A stretch of 64,000 nt of DNA from Adiantum capillus-veneris. Its lineage: Eukaryota > Streptophyta > Polypodiopsida > Polypodiales > Pteridaceae. The stretch is taken from contig CM043969.1 in assembly GCA_014529385.2 (NCBI GenBank), forward strand, positions 25,499,946 through 25,563,945, read 5' to 3'. The position numbers and the translations under genes are program-made. The notes beneath the pieces were generated by a model. It made no database searches, was not told where the DNA came from, and worked only from the letters and a program-made list of their open reading frames with translations. Positions 23,888 to 35,972 of the stretch are shown piece after piece (positions within the stretch are counted from its first letter, which is position 1; each line of letters begins with the position of its first letter).

Positions 23888-25081
23888 TCACATGTCTTCC
23901 AACAAATTGTATGGAACCATTCCATGTCCAAGAGGGAAGTCTTGGAGGTTGATACGACGTCGAGTCCTCTTAGCTTCCTTGGTCTCCTTTGCCTTCTTTT
24001 CTCGTCCATGGTCACTTTGTGATGTAACTCCTTCTTTCTCCCTACCTTTCCCTCGGCCACGCTTAATGCCATTTGCTTCCATGTCAACCTCTCTTGAATT
24101 TGTCACCTCTACCACATGCACATTTGGGTCTCGCAACGGTGGAACTCCTTCCACTCCTTGTGGAGGTGGTCTTGCTCCATTTGGCCTTTGTAGAAGCCAT
24201 GGCTGCTGACTAGTTCCTTCACCTGCATTCATCACTAGGTAATTCATGTTAGGTCTCCCTGGCTCCCCCCGGGGCCAAGGACAATTATACATCCCATGTC
24301 CAGACTCACCGCAATTCCAACATTGCAAGACTCTCCTAGGTCGTGAATCTCGCTCTTCAGACTTCTTTGCTTGTCCCTTTGGACCTACAGCTTGTGTAAG
24401 GTGAATTGACACGCTGCTTAAAGATTCATTTAACTTCTCAATCACTTCCGCCGTTACCTCAGGAAGCTCCCTAGATGTTGATGCTTGTGACTTACCTTTG
24501 AGTCTAAGACCTTCTATTGGAACCTCCCCCCTTAAGCACTTGAGTTTCCTATATTTCTCAGCAGCCCTAGTTTCAGCTGCATCAAAGGTAGAAGGTGCAC
24601 CCGCCTCAACTTTTACCTTAAGGTCAGGAAAGAGTCCGGCTATGAACCTCTCCTTCTTTAGGAACTCTGCACCATCACCAGGGTTAGCAACATTTCTCAC
24701 CCATACAGCCCAAAGACGTAGAAACTCTTGCTTGTACAAGTAGTAGTCATCTAAGTCTTTTTGCTTATGAGAAACAATGTCTTGCCATAGTTTTTGAGTG
24801 TTTTGGGGATCAAAGAAGTATTTCTTGAAACGATTCAAAACTTCTGTGTAATTCCCCTTAACTTCTTCAGGCAAAGAATCAAACCAAGTGCTAGCATCTT
24901 TCCTAAGGACCACCTCAAACATTTCTACACATTCTTGATCAGTTACTATTCTCTTGATACGGCAAGACATCTTGAAATTCGCCAAAAATAATTTTGCATC
25001 CTCTCCAGGCTCTCCAAAGAAAAGAGGATATCTAGACATTTGGCGTTGGCTCTCCATTGGATTGATTGCAAAGTGACACAC
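23888..25081 (-). pseudogene. E2 gag with zinc knuckle
   Basis: 397 codons. A capsid-like part (FFGEPGEDAKLFLANFKM, DASTWFDSLPEE, RFKKYFFDPQNTQKLWQDI) is followed by CWNCGESGHGMYNC (CX2CX4HX4C) near 24325. It ends PLGHGMVPYNLLEDM and a TGA at 23888. E3 has an equivalent end followed by a TAG. A gag-pol stop can be natural in some retroelements, but here a CGA codon would also fit, so decay is equally likely. Best preserved of the E2 frames. Confidence 0.85.
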
Positions 25082-25652
25082 GTTTTTGCTTTTTCAATAA
25101 TATTTTCTAAATTGCAATCTATTCTACAACAAAATAAAAATATTCACATCAAATGACCTATGATAATCAATAAGAGGTAGGATGACAAGGTTTGGTGATG
25201 CGAGAATTTCTTCTACTCTTTGGGCACCAAACAGGAACACCATACGCTGTTGAAAATGGATTTTTCTACTAATTGCAATGTTTACTCTAATGTGTGGAGT
25301 GAAATGGAAGGGGAAAACCTCTATTCCTGGGCCATTATCAATGGTCTATGAAAGAACTAATTCTTAATACAAAACAAAAATATAGACGTCCAAACTAAGG
25401 TCGTACCTAATGAGAGGCAAAATAAAAAGATTTACTGAAGCGTTTATCTCAGCCAACCTACGAGGGCCCAAAATTCTACGAATTACTCGTTGAAATTGTA
25501 ACTTAGTACTAACAATTATGTGCACCTTTTGCCTTGCAATGGGAATAAAAGAATCATACAAATTCTCGTGATTCATGCAAGCTACTTGATTATGCTAAAG
25601 GTTGAGCCTACACAAAACATACACAAGCTTTCCTCAGTGGGGGCACCAAAAT
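25082..25652 (-). other. E2 leader with two repeat modules and primer-binding site
   Basis: No gene. Two diverged modules at about 25120-25330 and 25360-25560 resemble the E0 leader modules. Next to the LTR the minus strand reads TTTTGGTGCCCCCACTGAGG, sharing TGGTGCCCCCA with E3. Confidence 0.65.
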
Positions 25653-28600
25653 TGAGGCGGTCCGGGGCGGGCAACAACAGAGGCGACCTCTAAGCACCCC
25701 TCAAGGCTCCCGTGCTGCTCAATTGGTGGTGGGGGCAACCACAAGCACAACACAACAACCAACCCACAACCAAACCCAAACAAGATAGGGGCGCCACCTA
25801 GTTAGAGAGCGAACTAGGACGCAAAAGAGGAGAATCCCTTAGCAATACAAGCGAGAAGGAAGGGTACACTGTCACTAATTTCAATGCTACAAATACACAC
25901 ACCAAACACACACACATACACATACGCACACACAAAATAAAGAGAGAGATCTTTGTGCAAGAATTTAGCTTCAATTTTAATGATTGACGTGGGTGTATGA
26001 ACATCTTGGAGGAGAGTCAAGAGACACGATTAAGTTTGATGATGTTGCAATCTACACATTATCTTAGGGTTATGGGAGACCTCTCACCATACAACCCTCT
26101 TATCATGTTTTCCCAAGCAACGAAAACAAACACAAGAGCTATTGAGTCACATACAAGCAGATACTACAAAAGAATCTCAAAATGAAAACGCGTCACCTTA
26201 AACCAAACGAGATGAGATTGCCAAGCGTGAATTGGAGAGACTCAAGAGAGTTTTGACCCGCGATTTGCACCCAACTTATTGATTAAATTGATGCGCAAGA
26301 GTAGGTACAACTTTGATTTGAAGTTATGAATCACTCACTCCCTTGCAATGTTACAACTAGCTCAAAGAAGCTTTCCTATACACCACATGTAATGGTGCAT
26401 AGAGAGCTCACTCTCACTCCCTAAAACTAAGATGGTGAATGGCACGCTCAAAGTAGTGAGCAATAGTGTAGGGATCCTGCCATTTACAAAGGGAGAAGGG
26501 CTCTATTTATAGGTGAGGAGAGCCCTAATTAGGATTATACCTAATCAACATTTTCATAGAAAATCATGTTTATGAAATTTTTTATATGTTCTTATGAGAG
26601 TGGGGCTCTCTTATCTCTTGAATCACATGGATGTGGGCTCAAGAGGAGAGAATTATTGAGGTGAAATAGAGAAGATTCTAGAGAGGTGAGTGATTTTTTG
26701 TGTGAGGTTGCCTACTCCACGGTAGAGTAGAGTAGGTGCAATTTACAAAAAAAGGGTTAGCAGTGAGGCGGTCTGGGGCGGGCAACAAAAGAGGCGACCT
26801 CTAAACACCCCTCAAGGCTCCCGTGCTGCTCAATTGGGGCTAGGGCAACCACAAGCACAACACAACAACAAACCCACAGCCAAACCCAAACAAGATAGGG
26901 GCACCACCTAGTTATGGTATGCAAACTAGGACGCAAGAGAGATTTTGGCACAACCAAGAAGATGCACCACACAACACACACAAGCAACCTCACACCAAGA
27001 CACACATGAAATGGACCAGAGAGAGCTAGAGCAAAGGGAAGAGAGAGAGGAAAGGATCTTGCGTAATACCTTATTTGTGACTTGCAAATGGAGATGGTTC
27101 GTTATGATGCTATCGTAGAACTTGTACAAAACTCACTCAATGCTTAGTGATTGCTAATCATTGCCAAAACACACACACACTGTCTTAGGGTGTGGGAGAC
27201 CTCTCACCACAATATCCTCTTACAATGGACACAAAACTGGCAATGAGAAACACACTAAAACACTTTCTAAAATCAAGATCAACCGATAAAAACTCAAAAT
27301 ACACAAGTCACCTTGAATTCACCAAACCGTATTGCACAAATGGAAGGACGACGATTTGAACGTCGAATCACGCCTTTGATGCACCAAACCTCAATTTATT
27401 GATGATGAAGGAGCATGTACAATAGTGGTTTTGAGATTTGTGGAACTCACGCTCTCTCACTTGCAATGTGTAGCTTGAAGGCTTCTCTCACACCAAGAGT
27501 GAAGCTCAGAAGTGGTTGCTACACCTAAGTCTCTCCTCACGCATAGAGTGTTGGGGTGCTATGTGAGATGTTGGAGATTGTTTTACAAGAAGGAGAGGGG
27601 CCTATTTATAGGTTGGAGACCCCTCATTAAGATTATTGGAAATCCTAATTTACAAGCTAACAAATCAGGATTATGATTTTTTTGAATATCAAAACATTGT
27701 GGGCCTTCTTTGTCTGCTTGAGTCATGGGTGTGGGCTCAAAAGAGAGCATTATTGATGGTAGATAAGGTGAAAGTAAGTAAGGAGAGAGAGAGAGAGAGA
27801 GAGTGAGAGAGTTACTTTGTACATGTCTTGAGGTGAGGTGTTTTTTATGGTTAGGTCAATGCTATTTTGTGTTAGTATGTTAGTGGTTAGTGTTAGTAAT
27901 CACTAGAAAGTTAATGATATATTTACAATGGGTAGAATGGGGTGGATGGTTGGAGTAAGATGGTTGAATGAAGTGAGCAAATCCTTCTGATGGTGAAGCT
28001 TGAAGAAGTTTTGGACTTACTTGTGTAGGTTCTCAAAATGACTATCGATCTTCTTCTTCGTCTTCTCTTCTTTACGCCACCGCCGCCAAGGTTGATCATC
28101 GTGATGAAAATGGTAATTCCGTTGATGAGATCTTTTGATTTGCAGAGGTTAAGCATGGTACACATGCTGAATTTATGTATATATATAAGGAGTAAGATGG
28201 AATTGTACTTTGGAGATAATAGAGAGAGGCATAGAGATGGTGTATGTACATGGAGAGCTCATATGAGAGCTATGGGAGTAAGTGGGGACGTTAATGGTGA
28301 AGAAGGTGAGAGAAACCATTGAAGGTGCAGGTTTGAGTGAGGGATTGAGAGAAATGTGTGTGTGTATGTGTGTGTAGAAGTGTGGAAAGAGGTGAGAGAA
28401 GACTATGGGCTACTTGTGAGAAAAGTGGGCAGACTGGGGTCCACTCAAAAAATCATATCTCACCGCTGGTAGCTCCAAAAATCATGAAAAACTTTTAGGT
28501 GATTATTCAAAGTGTGGGCTACATTTTTTCTTTTGACCACCGCTCCAAATTCGGAGTGGAGATGGATATTAAAAATCCCACCAAAAGACCTGTTTTTTCT

Positions 28601-30985
28601 TCACAAAAAGTCTTCAGTGGCCCCCTCCTTTGTTGAATTTGTACAATGCATCCAAGAGTGAGCCCCTCCTTTGTCATATCATAATACAAAGCATCCAAGT
28701 TGCCCTTGACACATGCATGGAGGAGGATTATTGGTGAATAAAGAAATATATACATGGTGGGACTAGTGTATGGACTATTCATGGACTTTAGCTCAATGAG
28801 CACATGGTGTTAGAATAATGAATAAAAATAATAATAAAAATATGGAGGAGTTATGGATATGGAAAGATATTGGAATCATATGATATGGTCCCTCCTTGAA
28901 TTATTTTGGGTGAAAGAGGAAAAGGTATGCAAGTAAATAATATAATAAACGTGACCAATGAGTAGAAATCAATTTTTTGTTTTCACGAGGGTGAGGGTGA
29001 AAATGTGGGAGTGATTTGTATAAAGGAAAAATATAAGGTTAGAGTATGTACATATTGGCAAAAAATATACTTATGGTGTAAGAGGATGAAAGAAGGTGTA
29101 CATACGTTTAATAAAACACACACCTAAGTAGAAATATTTAAATAAATATACCAAAATAATTATAAAAAACCCCTATATTTAGGCCATATATACAATCAAA
29201 TATTTACACACAAATGGGACATAATATATTTTATTTTTTTGATTTTATTTATTTTTTTGACTTAACTAGCCCAGTGACTAGCTAGATGAGGATTTTAAGA
29301 AGATATGGGAAAAGTCCCCTAACTCAAACACGCCTATTTACAGTGAAATGGTAGGGATAGCCATAGTGTTTGGGTGATTTTGGTAGGGTGAGATAGCTTA
29401 CTATGGCAATTACGGAGAGCTGAAAAACGACTATCAGCAGTTAGTGTTAGTAGTTTGAAGTTAGTAGGATGGGGTAAAATTACATGGCATATACACTCAA
29501 GGTGCATTATATAATTTATACAATGATAAAAAGTAAAAGAAGGATGAGAATATACACAATTTGGTGGAAACCACAAGATGTAAATGAAATTTTCCACCTT
29601 CTCCTCCAGTGAATGAAGCGGTTGTAGAACTTTGTCAGTGCACTTCTTGTGACCATGGGGAATTTGAATTCTCTATAATCAAACTCCTCCTTTTACAGGG
29701 CTTGAGCTTGGTTATTTGCTGATTTTTTCTTTTTTTATGAAAGGATGAAGAGGTTATGGTAATATGAATTCAATTCTAGAGAGAGAAATTGAGCTATATG
29801 TGTGTAGAGATGATAATCTTTTGAGCTATGGAGTAAGGAGAGATGGAAATGGTGAAGAAGATGAAGTAAGCCATGAAAGTTGCAGGTTTGAGTGAGGAAT
29901 GGAGAGGAATGAGTGTATGTGTGTGGAAGTCGGAAAGGAGGTGAGAGAAGACTATGGGTTACTTTGTGAGAAAAGTGGGCAGACTGGGGTCCACTCAAAA
30001 AATCATAGCTCATCGGTGGTTGCTCCAAAAATCACCAAAATGTTTGAGGTGATTACTCAGCTTTTGTTCCACATTTTCTCTTTTGACCACCGCTCCAAAT
30101 TCAGAGTGGAGATGGGTGCCAAAAATCTTACCAAAAAGCCTGTTTTTTATGCATGCAAAAGTCTTTTCATGGCCCCCTCCTTTGTTGAATTTGTACAATG
30201 CATCCAAGAGTGAGCCCCTCCTTTGTCATATCATAATACAAAGCATCCAAGTTGCCCTTTACACATGCATGGAGGAGGATTATTGGTGAATAAAGCAATA
30301 TATACATGGTGGGACTAGTGTATGGACTATTCATGGATTTTAGCTCAATGAGCACATGGTGTTAGAATAATGAGAAAAAAATAAAAATAAAAAATGTGGA
30401 GAAATTATGGATATGGAAAGATATTGGAATCATATGATATGGTCCCTCTTTGTATTATTTTGGGTGAAAGAGGAAAAGATATGCAAGTAGATGAAAATAA
30501 TATAATAAACATGGCTAAGAAAGTAGAAATCATTTTTTTGTTTTCACGAGGATGAGGGTGAAAATGTGGGGGTGATTTGTATAAAAGAAAAATATGAGGT
30601 TAGAGTATGTACACATTGGCAAAAAATACACTTATGGTGCAAGAGGATGAAAAAAGACATACATAAGTTTAATAAAACACACACCTAGGTATAAATATTT
30701 AAATAAAATATCAAAATAATTATAAAAATCCCTATATTTAGGCCATATATATAATGAAATATTTACACACAAAAAGGCCATAATATTAATCATTTTTTAT
30801 TTTTTTGGCTCAACTAGCCCAGTGACTAGCTAATTGAGGGTTTTTAAGAAAATATGGGAAAAGTCCCCTAACTCACACACGCCTATATACAGTGAAATGG
30901 TAGGGATATCCATAGTGTTTGGGTGAATTTGGTAGGGTGAGGTAGCTCACTATGACAATTTGGAATAGCCGAATAACGGCTATCA
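25653..30985 (-). repeat. E2 5' LTR, split by a nested solo LTR
   Basis: 25653-26763 and 29441-30985 together match the 3' LTR (17106-19763). The interruption is the solo LTR 26764-29436 plus one copy of GCAG. TATA box on minus strand at 26512-26503. Confidence 0.93.
26764..29436. mobile_element. Solo LTR of an E2-related family, 2673 bp
   Basis: Starts TGAGGCGGTCTGG and ends CGACTATCA, like the E2 LTR. GCAG duplicates at 26760-26763 and 29437-29440; the uninterrupted site is seen in the other E2 LTR near 18210. The first 180 bp and the last kilobase resemble E2, but about 26940-28330 differs strongly. It has its own TATA motif (27611-27602 on minus) and a GA run near 27787. No coding sequence. 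It is likely left by LTR-LTR recombination. Confidence 0.88.
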
Positions 30986-30989
30986 CTAG

Positions 30990-31996
30990 AATAGCCTCGA
31001 GCACAACTACTACGTCATGTGGTGTCGCAAAACGATATAGAAGTCGATCCCAAAAACATAAAAGCATTGGTGTTAATGGAGCCACCATCAGATGCTCAAG
31101 GTTTGGCTTTATTTGTTCATAAACTGAAGTATCTATCACGTTTCTTTTGGATGTTGTCGCAATATGTGCATCCTCTTCAAAAGAGGGTTCAGCAGGTGCA
31201 TGGTTATGAGTGGGATGGCGAAGCTCGGGAAGCTTTTGATAGGGTCAAAGAGATTTTGTGTCAGTTGCCAATAGTATGCCCTCCCAATCAAGAGGACGAC
31301 TTTTATGTATCTGTGACGGTGGGCACAGTTGCTATTGGAGCGGTTCTACTACAAAAGGTAGGGAGAAGCCAAAAGCCGATATACTTTGAGAGCAGGGTGA
31401 TTAGCCTAGGAGAGGATACCTACACCAAAGCAGAGCAATGGGTGATGGCTCTGTTCTTTGCTTGCAGGAAGTTCAAGGTCCATTTGATTGTGTGCAAGTC
31501 TTTTGTGTTGACAACGAATAATCTATTGCCAGAAGTAGTGTTACATTTGAAGCCAGGAAGGAGGATTATGAAGTGGATGTTGGAACTACAAGAGTTTGAA
31601 TTTGAGTTCAAGGTAGATCATACGGGACGGTCTCACTTGGCAGACATCCTTGTCAGTAAGTCCATCGATTTGCCGGCATATCCAAGGGTGGTGCGAGATG
31701 AAGCTAAGGAGGAACCCGACATGGAGGATGCTTTTACAATGTGGTTCGACGGAGCGTATCGAAGGCTAGTACAGAAAGCAGGAGGAGGTGTGCTGATACA
31801 CGATCCACATGGCAAAGCTATATTCTCGAAGGTATATGATCTGGAGGATGTCCACACCAATAATGAGGCGGAGTATCTCACTCTTTGTTTGGGTCTTAAA
31901 CAGTGTATAGAGTTTGGCATTTCAAGGTTGGTTGGTGAAAGGAGATGCACTGCTAGTCATCAAGCAACTACTAGGCCAATGGCAGGTAAAGCGTGA
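30990..31996 (+). pseudogene. E3 RT thumb, RNase H and archaeal-type RNase H (start)
   Basis: Continues the E3 reading after the E2 insertion. It shows VDPKNIKALVLMEPPSDAQG, then RNase H (FYVSVTVGTVAIGAVLLQK, YTKAEQWVMALFFACRKFKV), a linker, and the archaeal-type RNase H (MWFDGAYRRLVQKAGGGVL, TNNEAEYLTLCLGL). The D, E residues of the second RNase H are visible. It breaks at a frameshift near 31930 and resumes in the 31914 frame with LVKGDALLVIKQLLGQWQV. Confidence 0.88.
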
Positions 31997-33460
31997 TTCT
32001 TTGAAGCATTGGTTCTTTTCCATCAAGAAGATGCTAAAGTATTTTGAAGAGGTCCAATTCAAGCATGTGAGAAGAGAGCAAAACCAAGAGGCGGATCAGC
32101 TAGCAAGTAGCAAAGTACAGGTGCATGTTGCAAGTTTATATGTGTGCCCAGCCACTTATGCAGGTAGGGAGACTCTAAAGGAGATTGAAGGTTTTTTGGA
32201 TACAAGGCAATGTTCAGAGGGTTTGTCCAAGCTGCAAAAGAGAAGAGTGGTGCAAAAGGCCCACAAATTCACACTGGTAGGTGAGGATCTCATGAACTAT
32301 GGGCGTGACGGAGTGCTTAGAAGGGTGTTGTACAAAGAAGAGATAGGAATGGTGCTGGATCAATGCCACAAAGAGAGCGGACACCAGGGCAAAGACCAGG
32401 TTCTGTTTCGAGTGCTTCGAGCAGGCTTTTGGTGGCCTTCCATAGTGAAGGATGTGCATTACTGGTGCAAAACATGCCACGAGTGTCAAACTATAGGTGA
32501 AAGACGACTGGTAGCGGAGTCACAAGGCGCCATCATCGCACAAAGTGCTTTTGAGAAGCAGGGCCTGGATGCTATAGGTCCTCTCCCAAAGTCTACAAGC
32601 GGTAAGAAGTACATGGTGGTAGCCATTGACTACCTTACAAGGTGGGTCGAGGCCAAAGTAGTGAAGGAAGTAAATGCTAATGTGGTGGCTCAGTTTGTGT
32701 TTGATAATATCTGTTGCCGTTTTGGTGTTCCATGGGTGTTAGTTTCTGATAGGGGTCAGGGGTTTAGAAGCAAGCTCATGAGTGCATTATGGAAAAGTTA
32801 AAGATTCAGCATCGGTTTTCCTCGCCCTAGTACCCCCAATGCAATGGTCTAGTTGAGAGTGCTAATGGGCAAATCATCAAGATGTTAACAAAGTATGTGT
32901 ATAAGCAGGAAGCTGAGTGGGAGACAAATCTAGAAAAGTGCCTGTGGGCGTATAGGACGTCCTATAAAGTGGCTACAAACTTCACTCCATTCGAGCTACT
33001 CTATGGTAAGGAGGCGGTGTTGCCGGTGCATGCACACTTAGGTGCTTTGAAGGGTATGTGGCGTGTCAATGCCACTCAGCAAGGAGTTCTACAGGATTGG
33101 ATAGCCAGTTTAGAGGCTTTGCAGATGGACAGAGAGGCCGCCATAGACTACTATGTGAAGCAGAGAGAGAAGCGGGTTGCCAAGTTCAATCAGAGCCTAC
33201 CAAACAAGAAGATATAAGAAGGAGACTTGGTCATGAAGTACAAAAGCTACCTGGATTTCACATTCCAGAAGAAGTTCAAGAAGAAGTGGACAGGTTTATA
33301 TAAAGTGAAGAAAGCCTTTCTAAAGGGGACCTATTAGCTGGTAAGAGCAAATGGCAAGCTTCTTAGAAACAGGGTGAATGTACGGCTCAAACTGTATTTC
33401 AAGACGGATTTAGTGCCTGAGGTGCAGCAAATTGTAGTCAAGGGGGGTGGCCAACCCACC
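31914..33460 (+). pseudogene. E3 archaeal-type RNase H (end) and integrase
   Basis: KHVRREQNQEADQLASSKV closes the second RNase H. Integrase: H-H-C-C region with CHKESGHQGKDQ and CKTCHECQTIGERRL near 32360-32500; core with GLDAIGPLPKS, VSDRGQGF and NGLVESAN (32565-32870), supplying D, D, E. There is a frameshift near 32795 and stops near 32830 (TAG), 33215 (TAA) and 33336 (TAG). The C-terminal part has KKWTGLYKVKKAF. Ends at GGGQPT near 33460. Confidence 0.88.
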
Positions 33461-33610
33461 TAAAGCATGCAGTGTGCGAGAGAAAAGGAGATGGAGCTTT
33501 TGTACATAGCATGTACATACAGTTATGGTTTTGCGAGTGCTTTAAATCGTCAGTTTGGCGTGCCAATTTTAAATTTCTGTACATATGCTTTTGGTCGAGC
33601 ATAAATGTTC

Positions 33611-33631
33611 AACGAGGGGGTTGGGCAATGA
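33611..33631 (+). other. E3 polypurine tract region
   Basis: AACGAGGGGGTTGGGCAATGA directly precedes the 3' LTR start TGGTGTAGCC at 33632; the GAGGGGG core is the likely tract. Confidence 0.6.
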
Positions 33632-35968
33632 TGGTGTAGCCAAAGTTGGTCGAAGCTAGGAGATGGTCTATGCCAGGTAGAGGCAGCAGGCAAGTGCAAT
33701 GCAAAAGGCTAGGGCAAGTGCCAAGGACCTGGGCAACCGAAGGGTAATGGAAAGGTATGTCTAAAGTGGTTGTTTAGGCCAAAAGAGCTACGGGATGGTC
33801 AAGATGGGATGGCATATGAAGGTGTTTGAAATGCCAAGTCAGTGCCCTAAAATGTGGTGTTCAACATGCTCTAGAAGCCGGTCCCGACGGTTCGACAAAC
33901 GGAGCCCCGGTCTGCAAGATACTGAAGTTTGCAGTTGGAGTGTGTAGCAGATTCCAGGTAGTGCAGGACAGCTGGGCACAGGTGGCCCGGGCTGATGTTA
34001 GTATATACATGTGTAGTGCCCAAGTTGTGAAGCATGCCAGTCTTCTCAGATTGCGAATCAAAGCTCTGGTTAGCAAGTAATGGTCGATTGAAATCTTCTC
34101 GGGAGCCGGGTCTGAGCCCACTTGGCCGCAGTGGAGGGTGTGCCATCTGGCATAATTTTGGCCTCACCAAGGTTCTCAATGATAGTGTGCACCATGTGGA
34201 GCTAACACAAATCGACGGCGTGTCAATCGGGTTCTTGGTCAGCAAGATACAGCAGGACGAAGTCAGGAGCTAGTGCTAATGAAGAGATTGACAGATGTTT
34301 TTTTGTGTTTTTTGCATCCTCGGATAGCGAACTCCAAAGGGTCCGAAAGTGGTGACGTTTTTACGGTCCGGGACCGGCACGGCAAAGGTTTGATGCAACT
34401 TGACGGCCCGAGGTTCCAAACATCGACTGGTAAAAGGGAACATGAGGAAGGTGTGCCCAAAGGAAAACAGTGTGTGAAGGTATTTTTTGAAAAAATTTCA
34501 ATGCTTTGGAGGCCGTGGGCCCTTGTGTTGCCACGTGGTGCTGGGTTATATCCCACATGCGAGGAAGAGGGTCCGTGGGCGGGGATATATATCCAGGGCC
34601 GTGGGCCTTCACTAGAACACAAAGGGGGAGAGAGAGGGGAGCTCTCCCTCCCGTTGGCGATGGCAAACCCCCGAGGAGCACTGCATTGGCAGTCGGTGGC
34701 CCTGCAGGGTGGAGGCGGGGGAAGTTTTGGCCGGTGAGGCGGCGCCAGGGGCGACGTGCCCGTGTGAGGGTGAGGTGGCCCATAAAGGCATGTGATGACA
34801 TGTTCGCCCAACAGGGGGCCCAATCCCACGGCCACTGAAGGGATCCTTTTGAAATCCATTGGGGGGAGAGGCATTAGCGACATCGCTAATGCCCCCCTCC
34901 CCGAGACATGAGAAAGGGAAGTGGCCCTCGGGTAATGAGCAGGGGAGTGAGAGAAGATAAAGCCCGAAGGCAATTGGGAGGTCAAATGTCCGGGGGATAG
35001 ACTTGAAGGAGAGAAGGAGAGAGGGTCCGAAGGGGACGCCCAGTAAAGAGGTGTAAACAAGCCATTTCAAGGGCCGACCGGGCAAAGCAGAGGCCAAGGC
35101 AAACCTAAGGGGCCCATTCCAAAGCATGTCCGAGCAAGGGCCAATAGAGGTGAACCAAGTGCAAGAAGATGAAGGAGGGCCATTTCAAGGCCGGCGAAGC
35201 AGAGAAAAAGAGCAGGGGCAAAGCCGGACCAAATGAAAAGAGAGAAATAGAGGAAGAGGGCTAGTGGAGCCGGATAGAGATGGTCAAAGGGTAAAAATAG
35301 AAAAAGAGGCAAAACAAAGGGTAGGCCCCAAAGGGGGTAAAAAATAATACGAAAGACAAAGTAGAAAGCCAAGGGGCAATAGCGACGTCGCTATTGCACA
35401 CACCCCCCCCCCCAAGTACAAAAGAGAGAAGAAGAAAGCAGACAGAGCAAAGCGGTGCCCCCTTCCCAAAAAATGCCAGATCAAGATGCCAGATGGACCA
35501 ATGAGTTCTCTAGCAAGCTAGCCCCTTTGCAACTTTTCCTAAAATATGGCCATGGTGATGGTAGTGCAAGTCAGTGTACATGTTTTTTGAAGTGCAATCA
35601 AGCCACAATTGCCCCTCTTGTTGTTGTTTCCCCTTCCCCCCTTCTCTTTCTCATGCTTTCATGTTTTCCCTCAGTGCTGGCAGTGTGGATGTGTGTGCCC
35701 CCCCGGACCGATGGTGTTTTGTGTGAGAGAGTGATATTGAGCGGCTGTGAGTGTGTGTATGGGTGGAGACAGTCCGTGGCTGTAGGTGTGCGTTGTGTAG
35801 TGGATTTGTGGAGTGTGTGAGCTGTAAGAGTTGATCAGGCGGTGGTATGCTAGTGTAAAGTGTTTCTTTGAAGGTGTTTTTCGAGAGGATAGGGGTGTTG
35901 TGGATACCCTGAGCTATAGAGAGTCCCTTGTGTTTGTGTCGGGCGTGTTCCCCCATTCCCCCTCTCAA
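33632..35968 (+). repeat. E3 3' LTR, 2337 bp, lacking the TATA segment
   Basis: Matches 11931-14373. About 109 bp around the TATA box is deleted near 35504 (sequence jumps from ACCAATGA to GTTCTCTAGC). Both U3 palindromes are kept. Ends CCCCTCTCAA, where the 5' copy has CTCCA. Confidence 0.92.
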
Positions 35969-35972
35969 ACGT

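Larger units (their letters stand above)
17106..30985 (-). mobile_element. E2: Tat-type Ty3/gypsy element on minus strand, about 11.2 kb without nested LTR
   Basis: LTRs 17106-19763 (3') and 25653-30985 (5', itself interrupted at 26764-29436) flank a minus-strand gag, protease, RT, dual RNase H and integrase. Beside the 3' LTR the minus strand has a purine tract CCTGGGGGAGGGCT; beside the 5' LTR a TGGTGCCCCCA primer site. It is inserted within the reverse transcriptase of E3 in opposite orientation. Its target duplication is CTAG. Confidence 0.92.
11931..35968 (+). mobile_element. E3: Tat-type Ty3/gypsy element, about 10.2 kb without its nested insertion
   Basis: LTRs at 11931-14373 and 33632-35968 share long stretches. 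The target duplication is ATGT (11927-11930) and ACGT (35969-35972), one C/T difference apart; removing E3 restores the E4 reading frame. Coding order: gag, zinc knuckle, protease, reverse transcriptase, RNase H, a second RNase H of archaeal type, integrase. The second RNase H is the hallmark of the Tat/Ogre lineage. E2 is inserted inside the reverse transcriptase at 17105/30986. Confidence 0.9.

Noticed and set aside
23888-23890. Programmed stop-codon readthrough between gag and pol in E2
   Set aside because: Possible, but the many other in-frame stops of the same C-to-T type make decay the simpler reading.
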